A stretch of 64,000 bases of DNA from JANQRA01 sp035550735 (GCA_035550735.1 DASZOM010000036.1:1-64000); one strand, 5' to 3'. Shown: positions 33,712 through 42,518, counted from the first letter of the stretch. Numbers and translations are program-made. Notes: generated from the sequence alone by a model not told the origin.

Positions 33712-34100
33712 TTGCGCATCTCGACCCGTGTGCCCTGACCCGGTTCCGATTCGAGGTTGAACTCGTCGACCAGGGCCCGGGCACCGGAGATGCCGCGTCC
33801 AAATCCACCTGACGTGGAATAACCCCCATCGAGGACGATCTCGAGATCCTGGATTCCGGGACCCTCGTCCTCGATGATCACTTCGATGCCTCTAGTGCCC
33901 GCGTTCGACTCGCAAATCGTGAACAGCACCTGGCCCCGCTTCGCGTACAGGACCACATTGCGCACGATCTCCGACACGGCCGTGGCCAGCTTCGTCTGGT
34001 CGACCGTGCCGAACCCGACCGACCGGGCCAGTTCCCGGACCGCCCCCCGTGAGGTGACTATCGCCGCGTCGTCGTTGGTGGCGATGATGATCTCAGGCAT
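33702..34100 (-). CDS. rsbT: Stressosome switch kinase RsbT
   Basis: This 132-residue GHKL-type serine kinase has ATNDDAAIVTSRGAVRELARSVGFGTVDQTKLATAVSEIVRNVVLYAKRG (N-box), IEDEGPGI (G1) and GYSTSGGFGRGISGARALVDEFNL (G2/ATP lid). This is the RsbT pattern. In the stressosome it phosphorylates RsbS and RsbR upon stress and is then released to activate a downstream phosphatase. Its ATG overlaps the rsbS stop (TGATG). Confidence 0.92.
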   Translation of the reverse strand: MPEIIIATNDDAAIVTSRGAVRELARSVGFGTVDQTKLATAVSEIVRNVVLYAKRGQVLFTICESNAGTRGIEVIIEDEGPGIQDLEIVLDGGYSTSGGFGRGISGARALVDEFNLESEPGQGTRVEMRKWL

Positions 34101-34453
34101 CAGTCACGCCCGCGGAGCCATTCGAGACCTCGGTCCAGGTTGCCTTCCGTGTGGACCATGCTGAGGTCCAAGCCCAATTCGGTGAGGGTCACCGCGACCG
34201 CCGGCGCCAGACCCGTGACACACGTGCCCACACCCATCAGCTGAGCCATCGCCGCCGTGTCCCGGAGGATGCGACAGAAGTACGAGTCCACGATCTCGAG
34301 ACCGCTGACGTCGATGAGGACTCCGTGCGCCGTCCGAACGGCAAGACTCTCGAGGAGGCGCTTCTGGAGGTCCTCGGCCTCCTGGTCGGAGAGATCGTCC
34401 TGGATGGAGACGATCACGTATCCCTCGAGCCTGAGGATGGGAATGTTGGCCAC
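34100..34453 (-). CDS. rsbS: Stressosome scaffold STAS protein RsbS
   Basis: This 117-residue single STAS domain has IPILRLEGYVIVSIQDDLSDQEAEDLQKRLLE, then GVLIDVSGLEIVDSYFCRILRDTAAMAQLMG. The Ser of IVDSYF is the RsbT phosphorylation site equivalent to Ser59 in B. subtilis RsbS. The start is GTG, 2 bp after the rsbR stop. It forms the stressosome core with RsbR and sequesters RsbT. Confidence 0.92.
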   Translation of the reverse strand: MANIPILRLEGYVIVSIQDDLSDQEAEDLQKRLLESLAVRTAHGVLIDVSGLEIVDSYFCRILRDTAAMAQLMGVGTCVTGLAPAVAVTLTELGLDLSMVHTEGNLDRGLEWLRGRD

Positions 34454-34455
34454 GG

Positions 34456-35316
34456 CTAGCTCCGGCGCACGTCGTAGCCGAGGGAGCTCAGGGCGTGTGC
34501 CAGGCCCGACTGCAGGTCGGGGAAGGTGGAGACGTCGGTCAGGGACACTCCCAGGCGGACCAAGGTCTGGGCGACCTTGGGGCTGATCCCCACCAACAGG
34601 GCATGCGCACCGACGAGCCGGGCTGCCTTGGTCGTCTTGATCAGGTGCTCCGCCACCGCGGTGTCGACCGTGGGGACACCCGTGATGTCGACCAGGACGA
34701 AGCGCGCCTCGGCCGCGGCGATCCGCTCCAGGAGCTGCTCCATCATCTGCTGGGCACGGGTCGAGTCGACCACACCCACCAGGGGCATGACGAGGACTTC
34801 GTCCCAGACGTTGATCACCGGAGTGGAGAGGCGACGGATGACTCGCTGGTACTCCGACTCGAGATTCTCTTCACGCTGTCCGGCGTACGCCGACCCGGCG
34901 GCGAGCAAGAAGGCCATCTCCAGGAAGCGAATCGCCTTGAACGCCCGCAACACGCGAGGGGGGTCGTCCTTGTAGGTGGACTCGATCAGGTCCACGACCG
35001 GGGCGATCAGCTCCACGAGGGCCTGGCCTATGACGTTGAACTCGAGACCCTGTTCGGCGAGAGCTGCCGTCTGCAGCTTCATGTTGGCGAGGTACTCGGT
35101 GAGGTCGCCGGAGTCGACGGCCTCCTCCAATGCTCGAATCCCCTCTTCGCTCTGCTCCTCTTCGACCTCGATGGGCTGGAGCAGGGCGGGATCGAGCTTC
35201 TCGACCATCGCACGCCGCTTCTCCAGGAGCGACGTCCGGTTGGCTCGGGAGAGCTCGATGACATCGCGAAGCCCCTGGATCTCGGCTTCGCTCAGATGGG
35301 GCTGACCGTTCGCCAC
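34456..35316 (-). CDS. rsbR: Stressosome sensor protein RsbR-like
   Basis: This 286-residue protein has an N-terminal helical sensory region (~1-160, with ALAEQGLEFNVIGQALVELIAPVVDLI), which is not the classical non-haem globin sequence but is similarly all-helical. The C-terminal STAS domain spans ~165-280: RLSTPVINVWDEVLVMPLVGVVDSTRAQQMMEQLL, ARFVLVDITGVPTVDTAVAEHLIKTTKAARLVGA. The Thr residues of DITGVPTVDT match the RsbR phosphorylation sites. The GTG start at 35316 follows GGAGAGGAA; it lies inside the 3' end of the HD-GYP gene. Confidence 0.9.
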   Translation of the reverse strand: MANGQPHLSEAEIQGLRDVIELSRANRTSLLEKRRAMVEKLDPALLQPIEVEEEQSEEGIRALEEAVDSGDLTEYLANMKLQTAALAEQGLEFNVIGQALVELIAPVVDLIESTYKDDPPRVLRAFKAIRFLEMAFLLAAGSAYAGQREENLESEYQRVIRRLSTPVINVWDEVLVMPLVGVVDSTRAQQMMEQLLERIAAAEARFVLVDITGVPTVDTAVAEHLIKTTKAARLVGAHALLVGISPKVAQTLVRLGVSLTDVSTFPDLQSGLAHALSSLGYDVRRS

Positions 35317-36359
35317 TGCGCTTCCTCTCCTTCTATGTATCGCAAGAAGACTTCGACCACCTCTGGATCGAACTGCTTTTCGGCACCTGACGATATCTCC
35401 GCGACCGCCCGATCCCACGGCATTGCCGGGCGATAGGGACGAGCGGTCGTCATGGCGTCGAAGGCATCGACCACCGAGAGGATGCGTGCCTCGAACACGA
35501 TCTGCTCGCCACGCAAGCCCTTCGGGTAGCCGGCGCCGTCGAACCTCTCGTGATGCTGACCCACGATCGGGCCGACGTCCGCCAGTGACTTGATCCGGCT
35601 GAGGATCTCCTCGCCGAAGGCGGCGTGGGTCTTCATCTCCTCGAACTCGCGGTCGGTGAGAGCGCCAGGCTTGTTGAGGATGGCGTCGGGGATAGCGATC
35701 TTGCCGATGTCGTGTAGCAGCCCGCCATAGGTGAGCCGGTCGAGACGCTCCCCGGTCACACCCATGCGCAGGCCCACAGCGAGCGACATCTCGGCGAGGT
35801 TGATGCAGTGACGCTCGGTGTAGGCGTCTCGACCCTCGATGAGGGCCGCCAGGACGCTCACCGTCTCCTGCAACGTCGAGCGTGACGTGTTTCTCAATGA
35901 GGCATGCTCGAGCGCCATCGAGGCCCGGGAGCGGAGCCGGTTCATCTCTTCGGCCACCGCGTCGGTGGGCGGCTCGTCGACATCCACCGCCAGGTACCCG
36001 ACGATCCGATCGATCGTTCGCAAGGCGACAGTGAGACGGGTCAGACCGAGCTCGAACCTCTCGATGACCGGTTGGGGGCTCTCGGCCAGCTCCGTGAACT
36101 CGGTCATTCTGAGCTGTGTGGTCTTGTCGGCCTCCCTGCGCAGCCCGGAGCCGGTGACGGTCCAGGACCTGACCAGGACGCTGAGATCTCTGATGTGGCC
36201 AACGCTCACCACGCGCGCCGAGGAAACGCCGGCCGCGAGAACACCGATTTGGGTGATCACCCCGTCGACGTTCCCGGAGAAGGCCGAGGAATCCATTGGA
36301 TCCGGCCCGAACCCGTTTGCAGCGCTCGCCACTCGCGATCCCTGTTGCTGCGGTCGCAC
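35292..36359 (-). CDS. HD-GYP domain cyclic-di-GMP phosphodiesterase-like protein
   Basis: This 355-residue protein has an N-terminal ~150-residue GAF-like helical region, then an HD-GYP domain. HD-GYP motifs are AEMSLAVGLRMG, YGGLLHDIGKIAIPDAILNKPGALTDREFEEMKTH, VGQHHERFDGAGYPKGL and ARILSVVDAFDAMTTARPYR. The metal-binding HD pair and the GYP tripeptide are intact, so c-di-GMP hydrolysis is expected. The start is GTG at 36359; an ATG at 36296 is an alternative. It leads the stressosome operon and overlaps rsbR by 25 bp, which suggests c-di-GMP turnover is linked to the general stress response. Confidence 0.88.
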   Translation of the reverse strand: MRPQQQGSRVASAANGFGPDPMDSSAFSGNVDGVITQIGVLAAGVSSARVVSVGHIRDLSVLVRSWTVTGSGLRREADKTTQLRMTEFTELAESPQPVIERFELGLTRLTVALRTIDRIVGYLAVDVDEPPTDAVAEEMNRLRSRASMALEHASLRNTSRSTLQETVSVLAALIEGRDAYTERHCINLAEMSLAVGLRMGVTGERLDRLTYGGLLHDIGKIAIPDAILNKPGALTDREFEEMKTHAAFGEEILSRIKSLADVGPIVGQHHERFDGAGYPKGLRGEQIVFEARILSVVDAFDAMTTARPYRPAMPWDRAVAEISSGAEKQFDPEVVEVFLRYIEGEEAQWRTVSPI

Positions 36360-36403
36360 ATCGGACCATCGGCAGTCGGGCGAAGAATCTGTAACCGCCT
36401 GAG

Positions 36404-37453
36404 TCAGGACGCCGGCAGCCGTACCGTGAGCACCGCCCCGCCCTTGGGCCCGTTGGCGGCATGGATGGTGCCTGAGTGGGCCTCGACCAGGTCACGAGCG
36501 ATGGAGAGCCCGAGCCCGGTGCCCGTGGAGTCGCCCGATCTCACGAAGCGCTCGAACACCTGCTCCAGGCGATCGGGCGGGATACCGGGACCTGTGTCGT
36601 CCACCTCGATCACCACCATCCCCGAGTCGCGTCTGGCGGTCACGGTCAATGAGCCGCCCTCGGGCATCTGATCCAGGGCATTGGAGACGAGGTTGGAGAG
36701 GACCTGTCTGATGCGATGGGGGTCGATGTCGATCTCGCCGATCCGGGGGTCGACATTCACGTGAGGGACCACCGACTGGCCCTCCAAGGTGGTCGAGAAG
36801 GATGCGATCACATCGTCGATCAGCGTCCCGAGGTCGGTCGGCTCCTTGTGCAGCTGCAGCCGACCCGCCTCGGTCAGGCTCAGCACGCGCAGGTCCTCGA
36901 GGAGACGCTCCATCAGATCCACCTCCTGGACGACATTGCGCAGGTGCCCCGGATCGTGGACCCCGTCGAGGACCGCCTCGATCTCGCCCCGGAGCACGGT
37001 CAGCGGTGTCCTCATCTCGTGCCCGAGATCGGCGAGCAGACGACGTCGACGCTCGTCCTCCTCCTCGAGCCGGGCCGCCATCCGGTTGAACGACCCGCTC
37101 GCGGCCGCCATGGGTCCCGGCTCGGTGATCTCGATCCGAACCCCGGTCTCCCCCGCGCCGAGCCGCTCGGTGGCATCGATCAGCGCACCCACCGGCCGCC
37201 AGGTGCGACCGAACCGGTTCCGGGCGAACAGCACCACCGCAACCAGGATCAGGACGGCCAGACCGCCCACCACCCAGCGCCGGGGTCCGTGGAAGGCCCC
37301 GAACACGCTCGCCATGATCGCCCCGAAGAGCGGGCCGAGGAGGAACAGGAACAGGGCGAAGCCGATGAATCGGCGGAACACGCGAGCACCCGGTCCCCAG
37401 TCGGGGCCCTGGTCGCGCATCCATGGGGGTCCCCGGTGGTACGGGTCAGGCAT
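36404..37453 (-). CDS. Sensor histidine kinase (HAMP-HisKA-HATPase)
   Basis: This protein has 349 residues. There are two membrane helices (~26-48 and ~60-76) with almost no extracytoplasmic loop, then HAMP (~77-125). HisKA contains LLADLGHEMRTPLTVLRGEIEAVLDG with the phosphoacceptor His. The HATPase has NLVSNALDQMPEGG, VDDTGPGIPPDRLEQVFERFVR and GTGLGLSIARDLVEAHSG. The tiny loop suggests intramembrane or envelope-stress sensing. It is translationally coupled to the OmpR-type regulator (8-bp overlap). Confidence 0.92.
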   Translation of the reverse strand: MPDPYHRGPPWMRDQGPDWGPGARVFRRFIGFALFLFLLGPLFGAIMASVFGAFHGPRRWVVGGLAVLILVAVVLFARNRFGRTWRPVGALIDATERLGAGETGVRIEITEPGPMAAASGSFNRMAARLEEEDERRRRLLADLGHEMRTPLTVLRGEIEAVLDGVHDPGHLRNVVQEVDLMERLLEDLRVLSLTEAGRLQLHKEPTDLGTLIDDVIASFSTTLEGQSVVPHVNVDPRIGEIDIDPHRIRQVLSNLVSNALDQMPEGGSLTVTARRDSGMVVIEVDDTGPGIPPDRLEQVFERFVRSGDSTGTGLGLSIARDLVEAHSGTIHAANGPKGGAVLTVRLPAS

Positions 37454-38123
37454 CGGCGAACTTGTAGCCGACGCCGTAGACGGTCAGGACGTAGGCCGGT
37501 TGGCGTGGATCACGCTCCAGCTTCTTGCGCAGGTTCTTCACATGGGCGTCGATCGCTCGCTCGTAGGACTCGAAGGAGACCCCACGGATCGCATCCAGGA
37601 GCTGGCCCCGGGTGAAGACCCGCCCTGGGCTGGAGGCGAGCACCTTGAGCAGCTCGAATTCGGAGGCGGTCAGCTCCACCCTCTCACCGGCGCGCTCCAC
37701 GGTTCGCTTGGGGATGTCGATGACGAGATCTTCCGTCCTGATCAGCTCGGTCGTCACCACCCCGCTGACCCGACGGAGCACTGCTTTGACCCGTGCCACC
37801 AGCTCTCGCGGGCTGAATGGCTTGACCACGTAGTCGTCGGCGCCGAGCTCCAGACCGACGATGCGGTCGGTCTCCTCGCTGCGTGCGGTGAGCATGATGA
37901 TGGGGACGGCGGACCGTCCCCGGATCGCCTTGGTCACCTCGTATCCGTCCATGCCGGGGAGCCCGAGGTCGAGCACCACCAGGTCCGGCTGATCCGATCG
38001 GGCTGCCGCCAGCGCCGCCGGCCCGCTCGTGGCCACGGTCACCTGGAAGCCCGCCTCGGTCAGGTAGTCCCTGACCAGGCGGGCGATCTTCATTTCGTCA
38101 TCGACGACGAGGACCCTGGTCAT
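37446..38123 (-). CDS. OmpR/PhoB-family response regulator
   Basis: This 225-residue protein has a receiver domain (~1-120) with VLVVDDEMKIA, phosphoacceptor Asp in LVVLDLGLPG, the switch Thr in IIMLTARSEE and Lys in DDYVVKPFSPRE. The C-terminal winged helix (~130-222) has VELTASEFELLKVLASSPGRVFTRGQLLDAIRG and VKNLRKKLERDPRQPAYVLTVYGVGYKF. It regulates transcription with the downstream-encoded kinase. A membrane protein gene 11 bp upstream is probably in the same operon and may be part of the signal. Confidence 0.95.
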   Translation of the reverse strand: MTRVLVVDDEMKIARLVRDYLTEAGFQVTVATSGPAALAAARSDQPDLVVLDLGLPGMDGYEVTKAIRGRSAVPIIMLTARSEETDRIVGLELGADDYVVKPFSPRELVARVKAVLRRVSGVVTTELIRTEDLVIDIPKRTVERAGERVELTASEFELLKVLASSPGRVFTRGQLLDAIRGVSFESYERAIDAHVKNLRKKLERDPRQPAYVLTVYGVGYKFADA

Positions 38124-38134
38124 CGTCGCTCAGG

Positions 38135-38545
38135 CTAGGTGGCGTCCTCGTCGGGCTTCGGGGACGGATCCCCCCGGTGCGCCTCCTCGTGCCATCTGGC
38201 GAGACGCTCCTCACCGGGACCGTGCCCCTCACCCCATCGGCCTGCCCAGTAGGGGCCGGGCAGGCCCCAACGGCGCGGCCCGAAGAAGAGACGGGCGATC
38301 AGGCCGAAGATGAGGAAGAAGAACAGGATCTTCAGGATCACCCCGAAGAACCCGAACCCCCAGCCGAAACCGGGGCCCCACCACCCGCCACGGAAGCCGT
38401 CGCGGGTCCCGTCGATCACCACCTGGGCGCCGTCCTCGACCAGACCCTGTTGGAATCCGGTCTGGTACAGGCCGTAGCCGATGGCTCCGAGCGCCCCGAC
38501 GACGAGGAGGGTGATGAGCACGGTGCCGATCATCTTGCGTGTCAT
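38135..38545 (-). CDS. Small Gly/Trp/Phe-rich membrane protein next to a two-component system
   Basis: This 136-residue protein begins MTRKMIGTVLITLLVVGALGAIGYGLYQTGFQQG, with one membrane helix. A GGWWGPGFGWGFGFFGVILKILFFFLIFGLIARLFFG stretch follows, with a second helix. The charged, His-rich tail (RWHEEAHRGDPSPKPDEDAT) is cytosolic or external. AAGGA sits ~8 nt before the ATG at 38545. It leads the operon with the regulator and kinase. I do not know the family; proteins of this type often accompany envelope-stress two-component systems. Confidence 0.72.
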   Translation of the reverse strand: MTRKMIGTVLITLLVVGALGAIGYGLYQTGFQQGLVEDGAQVVIDGTRDGFRGGWWGPGFGWGFGFFGVILKILFFFLIFGLIARLFFGPRRWGLPGPYWAGRWGEGHGPGEERLARWHEEAHRGDPSPKPDEDAT

Positions 38546-38728
38546 GTCTCGTTCCTTTCTGTTGGACACGTAGACATCGTCGAGCCCGAATGTGGAGACG
38601 GTGTGAAGACGCGGTGGAGGTGTCGCGAGCGACAGGCTGATAAATCTCGTCCGTACTTAGGGTGGGCTGGTCAGTGGGGTCCGGCACGGATGTCCCCGGA
38701 CCTCGGAAACCGAGTGAAGGGAGCTGAC

Positions 38729-39178
38729 ATGCGCAGACGGAACAAGCTGGTGGTGATCGGCGCCGTTGCGCTTGTCCTCGCCGGAACGGCGAGCATCGCA
38801 AGTGCGGGTGGTCGTCCCCTGTCGACCGCCATGAGCGGGGCCGCGGAGGTACCGGGGCCCGGCGACCCGGACGCGACCGGACAGGCCGATTTCACGTTCA
38901 ACCCCGGGCAAGACGAGATCTGTTACGACCTGAGCTGGGCGAACATCAACGGCACGGTGACTGCCGCCCACATCCACCCTGCGCCGGCCGGCGTTGCCGG
39001 ACCGGTACTGGTCCCGCTGCCGCTCACCTCGTCCGCGGGGACAGGTGAGTCCAGTGGCTGTGTGGAGGTCGAACGGGCCACGGTCAAGGAGATCATGAAG
39101 AACGGGTCGAACTACTACGTGAACGTGCACAGCACGGAATTCCCTGCCGGCGCTATTCGCGGACAACTCGGCGACTGA
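38729..39178 (+). CDS. Secreted CHRD domain protein
   Basis: This 149-residue protein starts at an ATG preceded by AAGGGAG. It has a Sec signal peptide (MRRRNKLVVIGAVALVLAGTASIASAG) and one CHRD domain (~30-149): PLSTAMSGAAEVPGPGDPDATGQADFTF, ICYDLSWANINGTVTAAHIHPAPAGVAGPVLV and a closing YYVNVHSTEFPAGAIRGQL. CHRD domains occur in chordin and in many bacterial secreted proteins of unknown role. It is divergent from the small membrane protein and is the last host gene before the mobile element. Confidence 0.88.
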   Translation: MRRRNKLVVIGAVALVLAGTASIASAGGRPLSTAMSGAAEVPGPGDPDATGQADFTFNPGQDEICYDLSWANINGTVTAAHIHPAPAGVAGPVLVPLPLTSSAGTGESSGCVEVERATVKEIMKNGSNYYVNVHSTEFPAGAIRGQLGD

Positions 39179-39202
39179 GCGAATAGGAGAACCCGACGAT
39201 GG

Positions 39203-39250
39203 GTGGGCGTTGACGGACTCGAACCGCCGACCCCTGCCTTGTAAGGGCAG
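39203..39250. repeat. attL: copy of the tRNA-Val 3' half
   Basis: These 48 bp are identical to 48174-48221, the end of the intact tRNA-Val gene from just beyond the 3' terminus through the T-arm to the anticodon stem. After it the sequence no longer matches a tRNA, so this is a remnant. It marks the distal boundary of the integrated element. Confidence 0.9.
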
Positions 39251-39621
39251 ATCAGGGATTTACGCCACCGGCCAGGTCGCCGAGAAACAGCCTCTCACCT
39301 GGGCGTTCTATGCTGAGCATTTGTCAGCGTTTCGCGTCGTTTGTCACGCTCTGACGGACAAATGACGGACAATAGGGCGCGCGAGATCGGTGATGGACCC
39401 TCCTCGAGAACACTTCACCCTCATTACTGCTCGCTGAGGTGGCGAGGTCAATTAGGAGACTGTTCTGGCGAGATCTCTGTACCGCCGCTGATTCCCCGGA
39501 CGCACGGTGCATTGTCGTCATTGATTGATCATCTCTCGCCCCTTCACAACATCGTCACAAGAATGTCGATTAACACCCGACCTACCAGGTTCCCCTTGAT
39601 GCCTGGGGTTCGCCCCATCGC
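39251..39621. other. Gene-free left end of the element
   Basis: No convincing ORF is seen here. ORFs on both strands lack Shine-Dalgarno sites and family-like composition. The stretch holds two TTTGTC motifs (39320-39343) and two GACGGACAA repeats, which look like recombinase-binding DNA. It is visibly richer in A+T than the flanking chromosome. Confidence 0.6.
39353..39372 (+). repeat. Arm-type repeats, left end (2 x GACGGACAA)
   Basis: GACGGACAA occurs at 39353 and 39364, an 11-bp period. The same 9-mer occurs three times at the same 11-bp period near the right end (48082-48112). This placement is expected for integrase arm-binding sites. Two upstream TTTGTC motifs may be weaker inverted copies. 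Confidence 0.65.
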
Positions 39622-40800
39622 TCACTCCATCCTGATTGCGTCCAATGGGTCGATACGTCGGACTCGGCGCAATGCGGCCCATGAGGCCAGCCCTGACGTG
39701 CTGACAGTGACAAACACTGACGCCCCGACGAGTGACCAATCAACTTCATACGTCACACCACTGGACGCCGCTTGGATCCTGAGACCCGCCAGGGCAACGA
39801 TTGCGCCGACCAGCGCACCCGCTGCGGCCGCGATCAAAGACTCGAAGAGCATCTGCGCGGCGACCGCAGGCATGGGATGACCTATGGCCACGCGCATTCC
39901 AATCTCCGGAGTGCGCTCAGTCACGGTCCTGTGCATGGTTGTCCCAATGATGAGCATGCTGAAGAGCAGGACAAGGACCCCGATCCCAGTGCCTAGCCGA
40001 GCGAAAGATTGGCCAACGACGCGCTCGGCCTCGCCTAGCCTTCCAACTACCGTCGCTCTGGGCTGAGGTCCTGACCCAAGCGTCATTGCGATCGGCAAGA
40101 GTCGAGCAGCATCGTCAGCCCGGCCCCCTTCAACCTTTGCGACGATCCTCGTCGGGTGAAGGGAGCCACCCAGCGACTCGGCTCCCTCCGGCGTGATCAA
40201 GACCGATGTGTCGAGATCACGGAGAATCGGTGACGAATTTAGGATCCCAACCGCCATGAACATGCTGTCACCGACCATGAGCAGGGCTCCCGGGCTCTGG
40301 ACACCGAAGTAATCAGCGGCCGTCTCTCCAAGAACCGCAACTGGGAGCGCATCGTCAGCATCCACGGCATTCAAAAACCTGCCCGCCCGGAGAGAAAGCC
40401 CCAAAACATCACTCACATCCCCAGAAATAGTTAGAACGGTGGTCGGGATCGTCGCCGGAAGCCTTGCGCCATAAACACTTGCACTTAGTGTTGGTACTTT
40501 GTGAGCGACGCCGACGAGCGCAACTTGTTGAATCAATGGGGCGTCTAATAACCTCTCAACTGCCGTATCTGCAACCGCCTCTGGCGTGTTCGAATCGAGT
40601 GAAGTCGAGAGGATTACGACGTCGGTGCCCAGGGACTGGAGCGAAGCTCGCGCACTCTCAACCGCGATTAGATTCAACCCGATGCCTGCGACCATCGCTC
40701 CTACGGCTAGCGCTGGTCCGAGGGCAAGGGCTAGGTAGCGCGTCGGTTGCGACCTAATCGCGCTTCGCGCGTAGTCAAGAATCTCCCCAAGGCTATTCAT
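39622..40800 (-). CDS. ABC transporter permease, FtsX/MacB type
   Basis: This ~392-residue protein has one N-terminal helix (YLALALGPALAVGAMVAGIGLNLI), a large extracytoplasmic domain (~50-260) and three C-terminal helices (GIGVLVLLFSMLIIGTTM, SLIAAAAGALVGAIVALAG, WSLVGASVFVTVSTSGLASW). It ends with the typical ALRRVRRIDPLDAIRME FtsX tail. This is the MacB/FtsX permease topology. The ATG at 40800 overlaps the ATPase stop; a GTG at 40821 is an alternative. It is the last gene of the element's cargo operon. Confidence 0.88.
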   Translation of the reverse strand: MNSLGEILDYARSAIRSQPTRYLALALGPALAVGAMVAGIGLNLIAVESARASLQSLGTDVVILSTSLDSNTPEAVADTAVERLLDAPLIQQVALVGVAHKVPTLSASVYGARLPATIPTTVLTISGDVSDVLGLSLRAGRFLNAVDADDALPVAVLGETAADYFGVQSPGALLMVGDSMFMAVGILNSSPILRDLDTSVLITPEGAESLGGSLHPTRIVAKVEGGRADDAARLLPIAMTLGSGPQPRATVVGRLGEAERVVGQSFARLGTGIGVLVLLFSMLIIGTTMHRTVTERTPEIGMRVAIGHPMPAVAAQMLFESLIAAAAGALVGAIVALAGLRIQAASSGVTYEVDWSLVGASVFVTVSTSGLASWAALRRVRRIDPLDAIRME

Positions 40801-41470
40801 CAGCCACGACCCGACCGTCACTCATTCGAATCACACGAGATGCGTACGGAACGGCGCCTAGATCGTGGGTAGCCATGAGAACTGAACGTCCAGCTGCGAC
40901 TTGCGATCTGAGCAGCTCGAAGACTTCTGATGACGAGCCGGAATCGAGATTGCCTGTTGGCTCATCTGCCAAGAGAAGGAGGGGATCGGTCACCAGAGCT
41001 CGAGCAAGGCCAGTTCTCTGCTGCTCGCCAGCAGACATCTCTGCTGGTAAATGATGCAAACGGTGACCGAGCCCGAGCGCTATCAACTGATCTCGAGCCC
41101 GCTGCTGCCTGACATCCCGACGCAAACGCCGGAACGACAGAGCACCTTCTACATTCCTGGACGCCGACAGGTACGGAATCAGTCGAGCATCCTGGAACAC
41201 CATGGCGAAATGGGCACGTCGCACCTCCGACCGAGTTCGCTGGTCGTCGGCGATGTGATTGCCCATGACCCTGAGGACACCTCGAGAAGGACTAAGAAGT
41301 AGCCCGAGACTGGCTAGCAAGGTTGTCTTGCCTGACCCGGACGGCCCGACAACGAGCACGAACTCACGTGGGCCGATCTGTAACGTGACATCGCGGACGG
41401 CTGAAACCTTATTGGTGCCTCGAACATACGTATGCTCAAGCTTTATCGCTTCGATTATCGGACCGGTCAA
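40793..41470 (-). CDS. ABC transporter ATPase, MacB/LolD type
   Basis: This 225-residue ATPase has Walker A VGPSGSGKTTLL, the Q-loop in MVFQDARLIPYLSA, signature MSAGEQQRTGLARAL (a variant of LSGGQ), Walker B LLLLADEPTGNLD and H-loop MATHDLG. These are hallmarks of the lipoprotein/macrolide (LolD/MacB) group that acts with FtsX-type permeases. It overlaps the adaptor gene by 4 bp and the permease by 8 bp. Confidence 0.92.
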   Translation of the reverse strand: MTGPIIEAIKLEHTYVRGTNKVSAVRDVTLQIGPREFVLVVGPSGSGKTTLLASLGLLLSPSRGVLRVMGNHIADDQRTRSEVRRAHFAMVFQDARLIPYLSASRNVEGALSFRRLRRDVRQQRARDQLIALGLGHRLHHLPAEMSAGEQQRTGLARALVTDPLLLLADEPTGNLDSGSSSEVFELLRSQVAAGRSVLMATHDLGAVPYASRVIRMSDGRVVADE

Positions 41471-42507
41471 CCTCGAACCACCTCGACAATGTCTCCGTCG
41501 CCCAATGGACCGATCACTTCAACCCATGGAGGGTCCACAAGACCCAGATCCACATCCACAACAGCGCTGCTACCGTCCTCTTGGACGACCCTTAGGGCTG
41601 GACCGCCAGATTGACCGACGACAACGGCCGAAAGTGGTGCAGCGAGCGTGTTGGCCGATTCCTCTAGTACCACAACAGCTGACAATTGGGACCCGATAAC
41701 CAGTCCAGAGCCGTCATCAATTGCCACGACTGCCGAGTACTCAAGGTCCCCATCCTCATTTGGAAGAGGCAACTCATCGACGGACTCAATCACGCCTGTC
41801 AAAACGGAATCTTCGACGGTCCTCAACTCGACACTGTTGCCGACGGCTACTAGGCCGACATCGTTCGGAGACAAGGACAAAGTCACCTGGTAGGAGTCGT
41901 CCACGACCGTAAGGAACTCCGACCCCGTATTGACCGAGGAGCCCACATCCACATGTAGGGCCGTCACCCGTTTTGGCCACTCTGCAATTAGAACGGATGC
42001 AGGATCGAAAATGCCTCCTGGCCGCGGGTGACCGACCGACTTCGACCAGCGTTCCACAGCTGCCGCCGTTTGACCCCCGTATCTCCCATCAGCCTGGGCT
42101 AGTAAGCCGCGGTCCACCAGTAGTTCCTGGAGACGCATCACATCAGGACCGGAGTGGCCGACAGACAGGGGGCGCCAAAATGAGCCCTCTCCGTTGACTG
42201 CCACGATCGGAACGTCGTTCACAGTGGCCACGACTTGACCCTCTTCGACGCGATCCCCAACCGCGACTGAGAGGTCTGTGACGATCCCTGACGCTGGAGA
42301 ATAGAGAGGCGTAGGCGACCCACCGTCAACTCGAGCGCGAGTGACAAGTTCCTCCCGAAGCGTCCTACGCTCGATGGGCTGCCGAAGGGCGGTCGGCTCG
42401 TCGGCGTTGGGTGCCACCGGGCGCGTCGCTTCGATGATGGGCGTCAAGGCGACGCCAACGGCTACTCCAACAGCCATCAGGATGATCCAACCGAGCAGAC
42501 GACCCAT
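41467..42507 (-). CDS. HlyD-like periplasmic adaptor with peptidoglycan-binding domain
   Basis: This 346-residue protein has an N-terminal anchor (GWIILMAVGVAVGVALTPII). A biotinyl-lipoyl-like half follows (PLYSPASGIVTDLSVAVGDRVEEGQVVATVNDVPIVAV). A PG_binding_1 domain is inserted (LSVGHSGPDVMRLQELLVDRGLLAQADGRYGGQTAAAVERW). Then comes the second half with the barrel-like GSEFLTVVDDSYQVTLSLSPNDVGLVAVGNSVELRTV. In Gram-positive bacteria such adaptors join MacB-type ABC transporters to the cell wall. It is the link between transporter and wall in the cargo operon. Confidence 0.85.
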   Translation of the reverse strand: MGRLLGWIILMAVGVAVGVALTPIIEATRPVAPNADEPTALRQPIERRTLREELVTRARVDGGSPTPLYSPASGIVTDLSVAVGDRVEEGQVVATVNDVPIVAVNGEGSFWRPLSVGHSGPDVMRLQELLVDRGLLAQADGRYGGQTAAAVERWSKSVGHPRPGGIFDPASVLIAEWPKRVTALHVDVGSSVNTGSEFLTVVDDSYQVTLSLSPNDVGLVAVGNSVELRTVEDSVLTGVIESVDELPLPNEDGDLEYSAVVAIDDGSGLVIGSQLSAVVVLEESANTLAAPLSAVVVGQSGGPALRVVQEDGSSAVVDVDLGLVDPPWVEVIGPLGDGDIVEVVRG

Positions 42508-42518
42508 GCGGGCAGAGT

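Noticed and set aside
36789..38138. 449-residue plus-strand ORF
   Set aside because: Spans the two-component kinase and regulator on the other strand; no motifs.
39341..39880. 179-residue plus-strand ORF at the element's left end
   Set aside because: It overlaps the permease gene antisense, has no ribosome-binding site, and its first part lies in the repeat-rich att region.
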